Shown piece after piece: positions 11,597-22,727 of a stretch of DNA of 64,000 nt. Under the pieces are notes generated by a model. It ran no database searches. It had not been told where the DNA came from and was given only the letters and a program-made list of their open reading frames with translations. Position 1 is the stretch's first letter. Every line of letters starts with the position of its first letter. The translations under genes were made by a program, and so were the position numbers. Source of the DNA: Pisolithus tinctorius (lineage: Eukaryota > Basidiomycota > Agaricomycetes > Boletales > Pisolithaceae); assembly GCA_024663395.1 (NCBI GenBank), contig JANFAH010000001.1, forward strand, positions 2,232,001 through 2,296,000, read 5' to 3'.

Positions 11597-12045
11597 TGTA
11601 AGATAGTGTTTTCTGTTGGCCGAGAACTCCGACTCCGGAAGAGGTAGGTTCCGCTCGAGTCGGGTCGACCCTGAAGGGGCTTTGGTCTGGATGCAGGGTA
11701 AGTACTTTAGACGAACGCAAAGGGAACTCGCCCGAGAATATAATTCTTGACTCTAAAGAAGAACCTTGGCAGAAAAGAGCTGAAGTAGTGAAATTTTTTG
11801 CTCCTCCCCGCAAGACACAGAGTAGGCCGGGATCACTAGTACAGTGTTGTTAAGTGACGTGGCACGCGCCGTGACCACCCGCGCGCTTAGTCAGCTCTCT
11901 ATGTTTCGACACCAAGTCCCTTTTTAGCCACAACCCCTAAGCCTGAATCTTCCTCGATTCTCTCTTACATCCTTCCCCTTCAAACCTTCCCTTCGACCCA
12001 ACAGAAGCGCGACTTCTCGTAGGGAAAAGGTCCGCGTTCCCTACA
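11597..12045 (-). repeat. 3' LTR of element A
   Basis: 449 bp, same length as and apparently identical to 22511-22959. On the sense (minus) strand it runs from TGTAGGGAACG to CTATCTTACA. Confidence 0.95.
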
Positions 12046-13610
12046 TCCGAGGGGGGTTTAGACGCCGACCGTCCTCGGTCGTCCCCTTCCTCGCGCAGAC
12101 GTCCTCGGCTTCGTACCCATCCTCACCAGCTTCTCCTTCGTACCCTTGCCCTCTGACTCTCCCAGCCTTCCCCTCGCTCGCTGTACCTCACATCACCTTC
12201 CACCCTGCACTCAATAACTCCTCCCTTCATCAACGCACCCCTTCGATCCTGAACCCGCACTGCGCTCCTCGAACCTCTCCCTCACTCTCATCAACATCCC
12301 CGAGGCCCCTCACAGCCAACTCTCTTGTACCTTCTTCATCACCTCGCGCCCTCGACTTTCCACACCTCCGAAGCCAACCTCTTAGCCCGGGTGACGACCA
12401 TGGCGCTTCGAACGCACGAACAAGTGGGTGATAAATCGAGTGCGGTGCGAGGTAGGAACGGCTCGTCGAAACGCAGCTGGCAGTAGAACTGCGACGGAGC
12501 ATTTCCACAGCGCAGCGGCTGGGGATAGAGACCCTCTGCACCTATGACCCCGCTCGAAGATTATTTTATACCTGTAAACCTCCTATCAGTGACGTATTCA
12601 CAATCCTACGAGAGTGCATTGTGCGCTCTCGACTCCATTTCGTCCTTAAGACGACACTAGTGGAAACGAAACCAAGAAAAACAAAAGTTTGGGCCCTCGG
12701 GAGACTCCTTCTACCCTATACTGCGTCCTTTCTATGGTACTCCGGCCCCCCCCCTCCTTTTCTCAGCTCCTGGACTTGCGCCTCGCGTGCAGGAACGAAT
12801 TTCGTGGCGCATAACGATACCAGCGGCCTTCGACTCGCGTTTCTAGTATTCCTCGGCTCTTCGTATGTACCTCCGGGAGCTTTACATTCCCTCTTTCCGC
12901 CCTTTCCGACGCTGGAAACAAAACACTTCGACGTAGTTTACGTTCGAACTACAATAGAATACCTCACCTTGAACTTGTAGCCTCTCGATCCCGCTTCGGA
13001 GATAGGTCTTCGACCTCGACGGGTACGAATACGAGCTCTCGCTCGACCTCGGACATTCGCCCTTCGTCGATCCACTTTTTCTTGCGCCGAGACACCTGTT
13101 CCCACCGTAAAACGCGTTCGAATCGAAACGGAAAGGTCACCTGTCATCGCGTCTGCCCTGGCCAAGCTTCTCTTCCAGTGTTGTTTCTACCTGGTTCGTG
13201 TCCCTTCTCGCTCGTTCCAGCTCTGCATACCTCTCCTGTAGCGACCCTTCCTATCCATGCCATAGCTCCGAGAACGTTGCGGAGTCTAGCGTTCCCTTCA
13301 CAGCCGGTCGTTACCCTTCGCAGTTAGTTTGCCTGTTCGAATTCGAACCGTCGTCTCTCCTAGTGTAGAACGTTAGTGAGCGCCGTAATGCAAAAGGAAA
13401 ATAGACTAGAATATGGCGAGAACGCCATGACTCTTTGAGTGCGCCGAGACCGTAAGACTGCCGCTGCTTCGAGCGAAGGTTCCGACTTCCGGTGATAATC
13501 GATCCGTTTCGATCGACTTCCCACCGCTTTCCCCTCCTTCTTATCTAAGCTACCCCGCGTGTTCCTTCTATTTTTCCTTCCCCATCTTTCTCCTTCTCGC
13601 CCTCGCTCTC
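12046..13610 (+). other. Leader/promoter region of the antisense gene in element A
   Basis: This is about 1.5 kb of pyrimidine- and TCGA-rich sequence between the 3' LTR and the antisense gene start. No coding frame with good structure was found on either strand. By position it should contain the promoter and 5' leader of the plus-strand gene at 13611; no clear TATA box was seen. Confidence 0.45.
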
Positions 13611-15029
13611 ATGTCGTCCAACCCCAACGACTCGCCTCCCAACGTTGGCGTCCCGGCTGACGACCTCGCGCGCGCCGCCTCCGTCCTCCAGCTCCTGCTG
13701 GGATCGTCGCAGGGAGACACAGAGTCGAGAAACGCGCTGTTGGCGCGTCTGGGGTCGTTGATGGTGCGTGGTCTTTTTTTTTTTTTTTTCTTTTCCTTGA
13801 CGGTCATTTCGTTGACGCTACCCCATCGCTACAGGGCCCATCGCTGGCTCCTACGGCTCCCGAACCTCAAGCCGCTTCCTCTCCTGCGCTACCGGTCGAC
13901 GCTCCTCCCGCTGACGTTGTCCAAGACGAACCGGCTCCCGCAACTACCGCTGCCCCGGTCGACCACACCCTCGCAGAGCCCACGCCTGCGACCACTGTCG
14001 TCCAGGAACCGGACCCCAGCCCTACTCTCGACCTTCCCACCTTCGACACGCTCCCGGACGCTCTGTCGTCCACATCCACGTCCACGTCCACCATCGCGCC
14101 TTCTCGTACGCCCTCTCCCTCGCTCCCGGGTCCCTTGGACCCTCCTTCTCCTCTTACGCCAACCATTTCGCCCGATCGTCCGGTCTCTGTCCCAGAGGCT
14201 GCCGCACCTGCGGATCCTACCACGCCCACCCGCCAGACACTCGACGTTTCTGAGTCTGGCCTTGAGTGTCTTCCTGCCGACTCTCCATTGACTGGCCACG
14301 CGTCCCTTGATCGCCCTCCAGTGTGTTCTAACTTCTCTCTTCCTTCTTCGTCCCATAGCTGACTCTTCAAGATCCAGAACGCAGACCGTCTCGGGGAGTC
14401 CGGTCTCCAATGGTGAGTCTACCGTCCCGATTGGCACATCGAGCTCGTCGAACGTACTTCGAAGGATGGCGGTTTCCCCATCTACCCGCCTGTCCCCTGC
14501 GACCGTTGTCGCGTCGCTCGAGCCGTCTGCTCTGGAGCCTTGGGGCTCAAATGCGCGCGTTGCCGTCAACTTCGTTATACTTGCCCCTTATACGTGCGTG
14601 TTGTCCACTCTCTTTTTGTCCTAAGGCGTCTTGCTGACATCGCTCCAGAACGACTCGGCACAGTCCCGAGCCTGGGTCCAGGCGCTTTGTACGGGCTCTA
14701 CTCCTCCTGCTCTCACCCCTCCTCGTTACCCTGCCAAGCCTGTAGTCGAGATCACCCAAAGGCCTGCTCGCGCTTCGAAACGCGCTCGTGTCAAGTCTCC
14801 ATCTCCCAGTCCTACTCCTCCCCCTTCGACTTCTGGCGCATCTTCCTCTAACTCGGTGCCAACCCCCTCGACTTCTAGCTCCCCCCCTTCGCTGCCCGTG
14901 CTTTCCAACGCCGAGATGTTGGTCGTACTTCGCGAAGCCCTTCGCGCTGCGACCGAAGTGTTAGACCAGGCCTCGAAGGGCCACGTCGCATCCGAGAAGG
15001 CTTTGGGCAAGAGGAAATTGCGCGACTAA
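13611..15029 (+). CDS. Antisense gene of element A: Zn2Cys6-like protein
   Basis: My model has five exons on the strand opposite to gag-pol: 13611-13763, 13835-14320, 14359-14412, 14465-14593 and 14649-15029, giving 400 residues. The first half is a Pro/Ala/Ser/Thr-rich low-complexity region. A cysteine cluster follows around residues 240-270 with spacing C-x2-C-x6-C-x7-C-x2-C-x6-C, the spacing of fungal binuclear zinc clusters. The tail is Ser/Pro-rich and ends in a helical, basic segment (AEMLVVLREALRAATE, then GKRKLRD). Introns 2 and 3 are uncertain: intron 2 is only 38 bp, and an alternative frame through 14417-14464 would need a TGA at 14414 to be read through. A nuclear DNA-binding role is inferred from the cysteine spacing only. 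Confidence 0.7.
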
Positions 15030-15144
15030 GTATTTTGCACTATTTCTTTTCTGGGCTTCAACAGCCCCGTCGTCGTACCTCATGTATATCTCTGTCCAAC
15101 ACAGAAATGATCAGCGCTTTTCGAATCGTCCGAAAGTCATGACT

Positions 15145-15146
<2 letters not shown>

Positions 15147-15182
<36 letters not shown>
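15147..15182 (-). repeat. A36 tract (sense strand) between pol and antisense gene, element A
   Basis: There are 36 consecutive T on plus, so A on the element's sense strand, between the pol stop (15289) and the antisense gene stop (15029). Element B has a sense-strand A15 plus AG-rich tract in exactly the same interval (31849-31899). Confidence 0.85.
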
Positions 15183-15183
<1 letters not shown>

Positions 15184-15288
15184 AATGTGCAAGTCGGGGT
15201 GCAAGTCGCACCGAATTACGCTCGAATTCGAGCCGATAGTCAAAGTGCCTCGGTTGAACGAGTACACCAATATCTACAACTGGAGGCC

Positions 15289-18200
15289 TCAGACACTCTC
15301 ACCTGACTCGCTCGCTTCGACGTCCTCTTCTCGTAAGATGTCCTCGGCTTCGGGGATCGATTCGTCCTCTATCGATTCTTCTTCGAGCCTGTGCAGCTCT
15401 TCTTCACTTCGGTTCGTGAGTTCTTCTACTGCTATTGAGATTCGTTGCCTAGAATAATAAGGGAGTAAGCGAAAAGCGGCGTATCGAAGTCGGGAAATCG
15501 AGCCGTCAAGCTCAGCTAATAGGTATGAACCCCCTTCAGTTCGCCTGACGACAACCATAGGACCTAGGTATCTTGGTTTCGTCTTGCGATCGAGTTCCTT
15601 CTCGATTCTCGTATTGCGAGCTAAGACTAGCGCTCCTGGTTCGAACTCGTAGCTTCGTATCGACCTTTTCACCCTCTGTTCGAACTCCTTTGCCGTCTGG
15701 CACCGTGCCTTGTATACTTGTTGACGAACCCGCCGTAAGTCTTCCTGTCTTCGCTGTAGCTGGCGGCACCTATACGATATCAGTTCTTCGGTCGAATACT
15801 TATCCTTGTCCCAATTCGTCAGAAAAGTCGCTTCGGCGAAGTCGAATGGCAATCTCGGCTCGATCCCATGGACCATCTGATACGGCGAAAGTTTCGTCGA
15901 CTTTTGTGTCGTCACCCTTTCGGCCCAGAACACCGTCGGTGCGTACGACGACCATTTGCCCACTTCGCCTTCACAAGTCTTGACGAGAGCCTCTCGAACG
16001 GTTAGATGTCTTCTCTCGACCACTCCATTGGCTTGAGAATTGTATGCCGAAATCTTTATATGCCTGATATCATACTTCTTCGCGAGGTAGGCGAGGGCCT
16101 GTTTGAACGCGGAGCCATTGTCCGTGACAATCTCTCCTACGGCACCCCACTGACACAAGATCTGTTCGAATATGAATCGTCCTAAGGTTTGTCCTGTCTC
16201 TGCACGCAGCATCTGCCACTCAGGATACGAAGTCAGAGAACACCTAGCTTGTACTATGTACCGGAATCCATTCGACTTCGGCATCACCATCGAATCCATG
16301 TATGCCTTGTAAAACAGAGGCTCTGGCATGGCCACGACAGGTGGGATATGGATTTTATCCATGCGTCGAATTTGACACTCATGGCAGGTACGGAGGAACC
16401 ATCGTACATCTCGATCTAGCGACGGCCACCAAAAGCGGATCAGTAATCTCGACTTAGTGGGGAACACTCCCTTGTGACCCAAATCGTCGTGCGCTTGCTT
16501 CATCAACTCCAGGCGTTTCTCGTACGCAGGTACTACTTGATGCTGTCCCCTCGGTTCCCGGTGCCACAGTTCTCCGTTCTTCAGGAAGAATCTCGCCGCA
16601 TATTTGATTAACGAGTTCAGATCCAAGTCCGACATTCCAGGCGGTCGCTGTTGATCTTCGAGGAACTTGCGAACTACTTCCAACCGTTCGTCTTGTCGCC
16701 TCCCTTTCTCTGTCCTAGGGATTTCTATATCAGCGGTAGCATCCATCCCTGACGCCTGTGATAAAACCACCTGGGTCTCGGTCGCTTCGCTCGACCTCTC
16801 TGATCTCTGTTCTCCAACGTAGGGGATCCATCCTAGTTTCGGTTCGACTACCTTTCGACTTTGAAAGAAAGCTTCTTCTCGTTCGCCTCGCTGAGGGTTG
16901 AGGAGTTCGACCGCGAACGATCCTACCTCGTCGATCCAATCTTCGTAATCATCTTCTGGTTCCGGATCCTCGTTCGCTCGAGGTCTCCTCGATAACCCGT
17001 CCGGGCCTCTATGCTTCTCCGCCGGTACGTGTATCAGTTCGAACTCGAAGAGGAGTATACCAGCAATCCATCGATTGATGGTTGCATTCGGTTGCAGGTC
17101 GGGGTTATTGATCATACCCTTGATGTACTTGGCGTCGACTTCCACAGCTAAATCTTTAACTCCGAATATGTGGTTGCATACGTCCCGAAGCGCGCGAAAC
17201 AGGCCGAACAACTCTAGCTTTGCCTGGCTATAACGACTTTCCCTTTCGTTGAACGCGATCGATCCGAACCTTGACGGATAACGCTTCGAATCTTCTCCGA
17301 CCTGTAAAAGCAGGTAGCCTACTGCCATGTGCGAGGTGTCAACAGCCAAAATGACTCGCCGTCCCGACTTGTAATCTATCGGTCTTAACGCTGGCGAGTT
17401 GGCGAGCGCTTCCTTTAAGTCGTCCATCGCTGCTTCGTGTACTTCGTCGAACCTGAAGACTACTCCTTTCTTGGTCAACTCGATCAACGGTTTCGCCCTC
17501 TTTGCATAGTCTTGAATGAAGATGCGGCAGTAGCTGCAGAGGCCTAAGAAGCCTCGCACTTCTGTGACGTTCTTGCAATAGGGCCAATCTCGAATCTTCT
17601 GTACTTTGGATTCGTCGGGTATTCGGCCTTCGTACGAAACCTTGTGCCCCACTACAGTGATAGACGGGACCGCCACTGCAAATTTCTTTGCAGAGACAGT
17701 CGCTCCGACGTGCTCGAGGCGCTGTAAAACTCGATTAGTGCTGATGAGGTGCTCCCATACGAACCTCCTGATCCCCGAATTCCCCTCGATCGTTTCATAC
17801 GTTCCGTCCTCTCTCATGTACCTCGTTCGCGGTCCTTTTACTGGTATGTCGTCAATGAATGGCATGGTTACTTCCGGTGTTTCCTCCCTGAGCGTAAACG
17901 ACACATCCCCGTGGAACACTTGTACAGCGTTCGTGTAGCCCATGGGGAGTTTGGTCAACCTGAACGTGCCGATTGGCGTTTGAAAGGTCGTAAGGTCTCG
18001 ATAGTCTTCGTGGATCACTCGGTGGTCGTAACCGACCATAAGGTCGTACATGCCATACACCGAATGTCCTGCGAACTCTTCTGCGATACTATCCACGTGC
18101 GGAGGAACTCCTGAATCCTGTATCGAAACCGCGTTGAGCGGCTGTAAGTCGTGGACCAGCTGCAACGACTTCCCATCCTTCTTCACTACGCAAAACCATC

Positions 18201-19200
18201 TCGATCGATAAGACGAAGTTGACGGTTCGTAAACTCCTGCTGCGATCTTTTCCTTGATTATTTGCACGACGTCCCCATAGATCGCTGGTGGAATGGGTAT
18301 ATTCCGATACACCCATGGTTTGTGCGGGACCGTCGGAATCTTGAGAGGCGGAAACATATCCTCTCTGAACGTCCCCCTTTCGCTCGCGTCCCAAGCGAAA
18401 GCCTTCTCGTGGATTCTCACTAGCCACTTGACTAGTTTGAGTTCTTCGTGCCACAAAAATCCGCCTGGGTCCCATTCGAACTTGTCTGCTCACTCCTGGG
18501 TAAGTCGTTCCCCGGGGGTGAACTCTGGGGGTTTAACTGGTATCTGGGGGAGGTTAGCCAACGGGTCCCCCACTTCCCTCCTCTCGACTCTAAACTCGGC
18601 CGGCGTCTCTGTCGCTACCGGCCGAACCTTCTTCGCCACGGGTTTGTACTTCATCACTTGCTTTATCCATTCCTCCTCGTCCTGTAGCTCGGTGGTCAGA
18701 CTCTCCACCAAATAAGATTCGAAACGTAAACCCGAGGACTCGAAGTCCTCCTCTGTCATCGCGAATATCATCTTGTAACCTTTCAGTTTCGCCCCTGGGC
18801 GCTCAACCTCTGTTTCTTCACTTCGACCTTCTTCCTCGATGCTTCTATCCATTCCTCCTTCTTCGCGTCCCTTACGAAAGGGTTCATCTCTTCGATACTG
18901 TCCTGCGTCCTTGCGATAAACATCTTGCGATTCTACTTCTATACCTGCGGGAAAAGTCAGTGCGTTATTCATGCTCGATCTAAAAGAAACTCTATGGCCG
19001 GTCGCCTCTATGTCTAATGTCGATTCTTGTTTTCTGTTTTCAGTTATATCTTGAAACTGCGAGTCGAAGTCTGAGACGTATGTACTTGCTTCGTTCTTAT
19101 ATACCGCTATAGGCTGAGCGAGATATCCCAGCCTTACAGGGGTGGCCGATCCCATCGAAACGTCTCCTCGCTGGCTATTCGAGTCCTGGACGAAGTCTAA
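15289..19200 (-). CDS. Element A pol: RT, RNase H, integrase (one in-frame TGA)
   Basis: The frame is entered by -1 frameshifting at 19200 and runs to 15289, interrupted once by TGA at 18492-18490. The first ~230 codons hold no recognised domain. RT follows with LVHDLQPLNA, LPMGYTNA and the catalytic FIDD; RNase H with AVDTSHMAVGYLL and a VEVDAKY block; then a zinc-binding HDDLGH/CHEC finger and the integrase core (YMDSMV, VTDNGSAF, VVERRH giving D-D-E). A GPM/Y module (KPRYLGPMVVVRR) lies near the C-terminus and there is no chromodomain. The pol protein copies the RNA and integrates the DNA. The TGA fits a CGA to TGA change. A TTG-initiated 1,055-codon frame begins just after it. Confidence 0.9.
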
Positions 19201-19206
19201 AAACCC
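19197..19206 (-). promoter_or_regulatory. -1 ribosomal frameshift site of element A
   Basis: On the sense strand the gag frame reads GAG-GGT-TTT-TAG. G-GGT-TTT is a canonical X-XXY-YYZ slippery heptamer (19206-19200) placed directly against the gag stop. A -1 slip gives TTA-GAC-TTC and enters the pol frame, which is open onward. I did not check for a stimulatory RNA structure downstream. Confidence 0.75.
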
Positions 19207-22200
19207 TCGTCCCTAGATCGACATTGTACCTTCTGGGGTTTGCGCCCTATCCTCCGAATATACTCCCTCTGCAAGACCGCGTCCCTAAACTGAGGGAACT
19301 GGGCGAGGGACCTTCTCGGCTGTGGTGAGACTTGGATCCTCTTTTCTGTTTCCGGATCCGTAAACTCGAGCGTCTGTTGTCCGTTCCTAAAGTCTTGTGT
19401 CCTAGCCCGAATCGCGCACAGGAACGGCCTGCCCAAAAGGATATCGAAGGGAGCCGACTTGACAACCTGAATCGGCACTCGCACTTCCGCTGGACCGATC
19501 CTGAGCGAAGCATCTCGCACCAGGCCCAGCGTTTCGTCCTTCGATTGGTTCGCGGCTTCCATAATGATTCGACTATCCCTCTCTATGGGGAGACGCAGAA
19601 CTTCAGCGATTTCCTGTCGCAAAGCCACTATCTGCAAACCGCTGTCGAGAATCCCTTCGAGCATGACCTTCCCAGCCAGCTCGACCTCTACCATCGTAAG
19701 TGGCATCGAATCCGTCTGCGCGTACCTCTCATCTCCTATACCGCACTCGAACGCCCTCACGTCAATCGACTGTGGCGACCCTTCCCACCTATCCAACGCG
19801 CCCGAGAAGGTTGCACCGAGCGCTACTCGCTTCGTCATTGCTCTGTCCTTGAACTCTCTCCGAACGTCTGGACTTATAGCGAGTAGATCCCTTCCCGGAA
19901 TCGTAACTGACTGGTCCAAATACTGGTTCAAAACCCTCATCGCTGCTGTAGGGTCTTCGAACAGACTCGTATACCTATAACCTTTCCTTCCCGCATCTTG
20001 GTCTTCCGTGACACGCGGCTGGGTCTTTGGCACAGATGTGGGTCCTTGCGACCCGCCGGCACTCCTGTCTGGTTGCTTTCCTTTGTCCTTCGAGCTTGCT
20101 TCGGGAGCATCCGTCGAGCCGGACTGACTAGGCCCTGGCTGTTCTGCTGTCGAGGTCTCTGTTCGTTTCTCTTTCCCGGGTACCGCCACTCCATCGAACT
20201 TCGGGGTCTTTCGCTGCTGCTTATTCTCTTCCCTTCGAGCTGCTGCGAACGCCTGTTCCGTTTCTGCTCGTCGCGCTTCGTACTCAGTCTCCGAAATGAC
20301 CTCCTCGGCCGTATCCTCTCCGTCTGAAACATACTCTTCGATCCTAGCTCTCTCGACATATTGGAAGGCGTTGTGCGCTGCTACGAACATATTCGCGTTC
20401 GTCGGAGGATCCTCTTCGTGCTCGATGCGAACGATGGGTGCTTGCTGCTCCTCTCTCCTCCTCCTGTCCCTTGCCATCCATTCGTCTATCAACTGGTACA
20501 TCGGCTCGTCCGTTCGAGGAACGCGCGTGCCGTCATTGAACTTTACCCTATCGTCTTCGACGACACACCTGCCGGCCGCGCGATATCTTTCCAACATGCG
20601 ACAAGTCCTCGTGCGGTGTCCTTGAAGGAAACAGAAAAAGCAAATTATTTCTCGAGGTGGTTCACGTGCTCCTTCGACAACGTTTCTGGCCGGTACAGGC
20701 GCTGCCCTTCTCTGGGCCTGTGCCTCCGCCCGAACCTGAGGCTGCCTCTGGACCAACTCGCGCGCTATCCTCCCGGCTTCCTCTCCGGGCGATAACTGAA
20801 TGACTCCCCTCCTCGCAGCACGGCTTCTCGTCGTATGGTACCCGTGCCTCAGCAACTCTTTTATTTCTCGTAGGACCTTGTTCATAGGCCAGGGGTCGTC
20901 CAAATCGCGTAAGCCGTTTCTAAACTTCAGGTTTTCGAGCGTATCTTTCTGAAGTTCCGGATCCAAGCCCTCCCAGAAGTAACCGTCGTAGTCCTCCTGA
21001 GTGAGCTTGTGGCGTCTGTTAAGATAGCCCGCTATGGTCTCATACTGTCGAAGATACTCTCCGAGGTCCTCTTCCGTTGCTATAACCTTCCTGGACTGCG
21101 CTCGAACGAGATCGACCAGGTCCGCTTTGACGTATCTCTTCTCTCGTTCTCCTGCGCCTGGGTACACATTCGCCAGCACTTCCACGAACTCGTCCCATCT
21201 ACCTGTCGTCTCTTCTAAAAGTTGCGTCCACAAGTTCGCCGTATCGTTGTCCAGGTACCATATGGCCCACTTCGGCCACTCATACTCGTCTGTACACCCT
21301 GCCTTCTTACACAGGTGATGAATTTCTTCCAGGTAACGAACCAGATCAGCTGTTTTCCCTGAAAACTTGGGCGCTTTGTCCGAAGACCTAGAGGGCATTT
21401 TCTCGAGCGGCTTGGGTTTGTCAGATGCCAGGGCGCCTTGTCCGAGAAGCCTAAGGATACGTTGCCCTTCAGACAGTTCTTCTGGCTGGGCCGTTCTCCT
21501 CCTCGGCTCCCGTGCTTCCGTAGACGGAGATCTATATCTCGAGCGACGTTCCTTCTCACGTCTTTTCTCCTTGCGCCTGTGATACCTTCTTCTTTCTTCT
21601 TCCTCGCTCGAGTCGCTCGATGAACTGTCTGTGGAGTAGGACCTCCTATGGCGTCTACTCCTCGACTTGTCCGACCTTCTATGTCCGTGGCGACGGGACT
21701 TCGACCTGTGTCTCGTTCTATAACTCGACCTGGAAGTCGATCTGTACTTGTATTCGTGCCTCGACCTCGACCTCGAGGACGACCTCTCCCTACGTCCCGA
21801 CCTATGTCTCGACCTCGCCCTCGTCCTCGACCTCGAGGGCGACCTTCCTCTGCTTCTCGACCTTTCTCTGGTCCGTCCTCGGTGGACCGCAGCTTTTGGT
21901 TCGTTGACGTAGATTCTGTCAGGCGGCTGCTCTGTCGCCCTATCCTTTCCTTTGTCCCAGTAGGTCGTAAACGGCGGTAATTCTTCTTCCTTTTCTTTCT
22001 TAGGCATCGCGAACCTCGACGAGCTCGTCGGTCGCCCGTCGTCCCAGATCACTTCGTACATGTCCTCTAAGCCGGTAGTATCAACTTTTGCGCCTGTAAA
22101 CGTAGGAATGGAAAATGGAACGTCTTCGGACTCCTCTATGAATGCTGTGAGGGGTAACTCCGTGAGCGGTGAAGGTGGTTCTTGTAGGAGCTTCGCTGCT

Positions 22201-22727
22201 TCTTCTGTCGAACCGAACGATGTTTCTGAGTTTGATCCGATGACCGGCGCTGGTGTTCGGTATTCCGTGAAGGTGGGTTCTCGTATCTGTTTCGGCTCTT
22301 CCGGTTCCGGTGATTCTGGAAGAGGAACTTCAGTGGGGAGCTTCTCAAGAGATGACTTAGCTAAACGGGGAGGCGTTGCTTTCTTCCTTGCTCTGAGCGC
22401 CTCTTTCGCTTTCTTATGTCTCTCCTTGTGGGCAACCCTAGCTGCCGTTAGCCTGAGGTTGTACTTTACTTCCTGTTTGTCGGTTGAAGCCCCTCGCGGT
22501 GGGCTCCAAGTGTAAGATAGTGTTTTCTGTTGGCCGAGAACTCCGACTCCGGAAGAGGTAGGTTCCGCTCGAGTCGGGTCGACCCTGAAGGGGCTTTGGT
22601 CTGGATGCAGGGTAAGTACTTTAGACGAACGCAAAGGGAACTCGCCCGAGAATATAATTCTTGACTCTAAAGAAGAACCTTGGCAGAAAAGAGCTGAAGT
22701 AGTGAAATTTTTTGCTCCTCCCCGCAA
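19197..22727 (-). CDS. Element A gag-protease
   Basis: An open frame of 1,176 codons whose first ~75 codons lie in the 5' LTR. Order: a Lys/Arg-rich N-terminal part, an Arg-Ser-repeat region around residues 280-390 (RSRSRGRSPSR type), a retrotransposon gag domain around 455-620 (KAPKFSGKTADLVRYLEEI onward), a CCHC-type knuckle C-x2-C-x4-H-x4-C near 700, an acidic linker, and an aspartic protease with LDSGLQ near 1040 and ILLGRPFL about 80 residues later. Gag builds the particle and the protease matures it. There is no in-frame ATG for roughly the first 220 codons, so translation must start within the protein, at a non-ATG codon or from an upstream exon. Confidence 0.85.
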   Translation of the reverse strand: MRGGAKNFTTSALFCQGSSLESRIIFSGEFPLRSSKVLTLHPDQSPFRVDPTRAEPTSSGVGVLGQQKTLSYTWSPPRGASTDKQEVKYNLRLTAARVAHKERHKKAKEALRARKKATPPRLAKSSLEKLPTEVPLPESPEPEEPKQIREPTFTEYRTPAPVIGSNSETSFGSTEEAAKLLQEPPSPLTELPLTAFIEESEDVPFSIPTFTGAKVDTTGLEDMYEVIWDDGRPTSSSRFAMPKKEKEEELPPFTTYWDKGKDRATEQPPDRIYVNEPKAAVHRGRTRERSRSRGRSPSRSRTRARSRHRSGRRERSSSRSRSRHEYKYRSTSRSSYRTRHRSKSRRHGHRRSDKSRSRRHRRSYSTDSSSSDSSEEEERRRYHRRKEKRREKERRSRYRSPSTEAREPRRRTAQPEELSEGQRILRLLGQGALASDKPKPLEKMPSRSSDKAPKFSGKTADLVRYLEEIHHLCKKAGCTDEYEWPKWAIWYLDNDTANLWTQLLEETTGRWDEFVEVLANVYPGAGEREKRYVKADLVDLVRAQSRKVIATEEDLGEYLRQYETIAGYLNRRHKLTQEDYDGYFWEGLDPELQKDTLENLKFRNGLRDLDDPWPMNKVLREIKELLRHGYHTTRSRAARRGVIQLSPGEEAGRIARELVQRQPQVRAEAQAQRRAAPVPARNVVEGAREPPREIICFFCFLQGHRTRTCRMLERYRAAGRCVVEDDRVKFNDGTRVPRTDEPMYQLIDEWMARDRRRREEQQAPIVRIEHEEDPPTNANMFVAAHNAFQYVERARIEEYVSDGEDTAEEVISETEYEARRAETEQAFAAARREENKQQRKTPKFDGVAVPGKEKRTETSTAEQPGPSQSGSTDAPEASSKDKGKQPDRSAGGSQGPTSVPKTQPRVTEDQDAGRKGYRYTSLFEDPTAAMRVLNQYLDQSVTIPGRDLLAISPDVRREFKDRAMTKRVALGATFSGALDRWEGSPQSIDVRAFECGIGDERYAQTDSMPLTMVEVELAGKVMLEGILDSGLQIVALRQEIAEVLRLPIERDSRIIMEAANQSKDETLGLVRDASLRIGPAEVRVPIQVVKSAPFDILLGRPFLCAIRARTQDFRNGQQTLEFTDPETEKRIQVSPQPRRSLAQFPQFRDAVLQREYIRRIGRKPQKVQCRSRDEGF
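22491..22508 (-). promoter_or_regulatory. tRNA-type primer-binding site of element A
   Basis: Two bases inside the 5' LTR the sense strand reads TGGAGCCCACCGCGAGGG, complementary to a tRNA 3' end in -CCA. The tRNA species was not identified. It supports the minus orientation of the element. Confidence 0.7.

Noticed and set aside
11553..11813. Second gag start at the left LTR of element A
   Set aside because: It is only the LTR copy of the 5' end of the gag frame, running out into the host gene after the LTR.
13867..14569. Long minus-strand frames opposite the antisense gene of element A
   Set aside because: Shadows of the GC-rich, low-complexity coding sequence on plus; no start, motif or splice structure.
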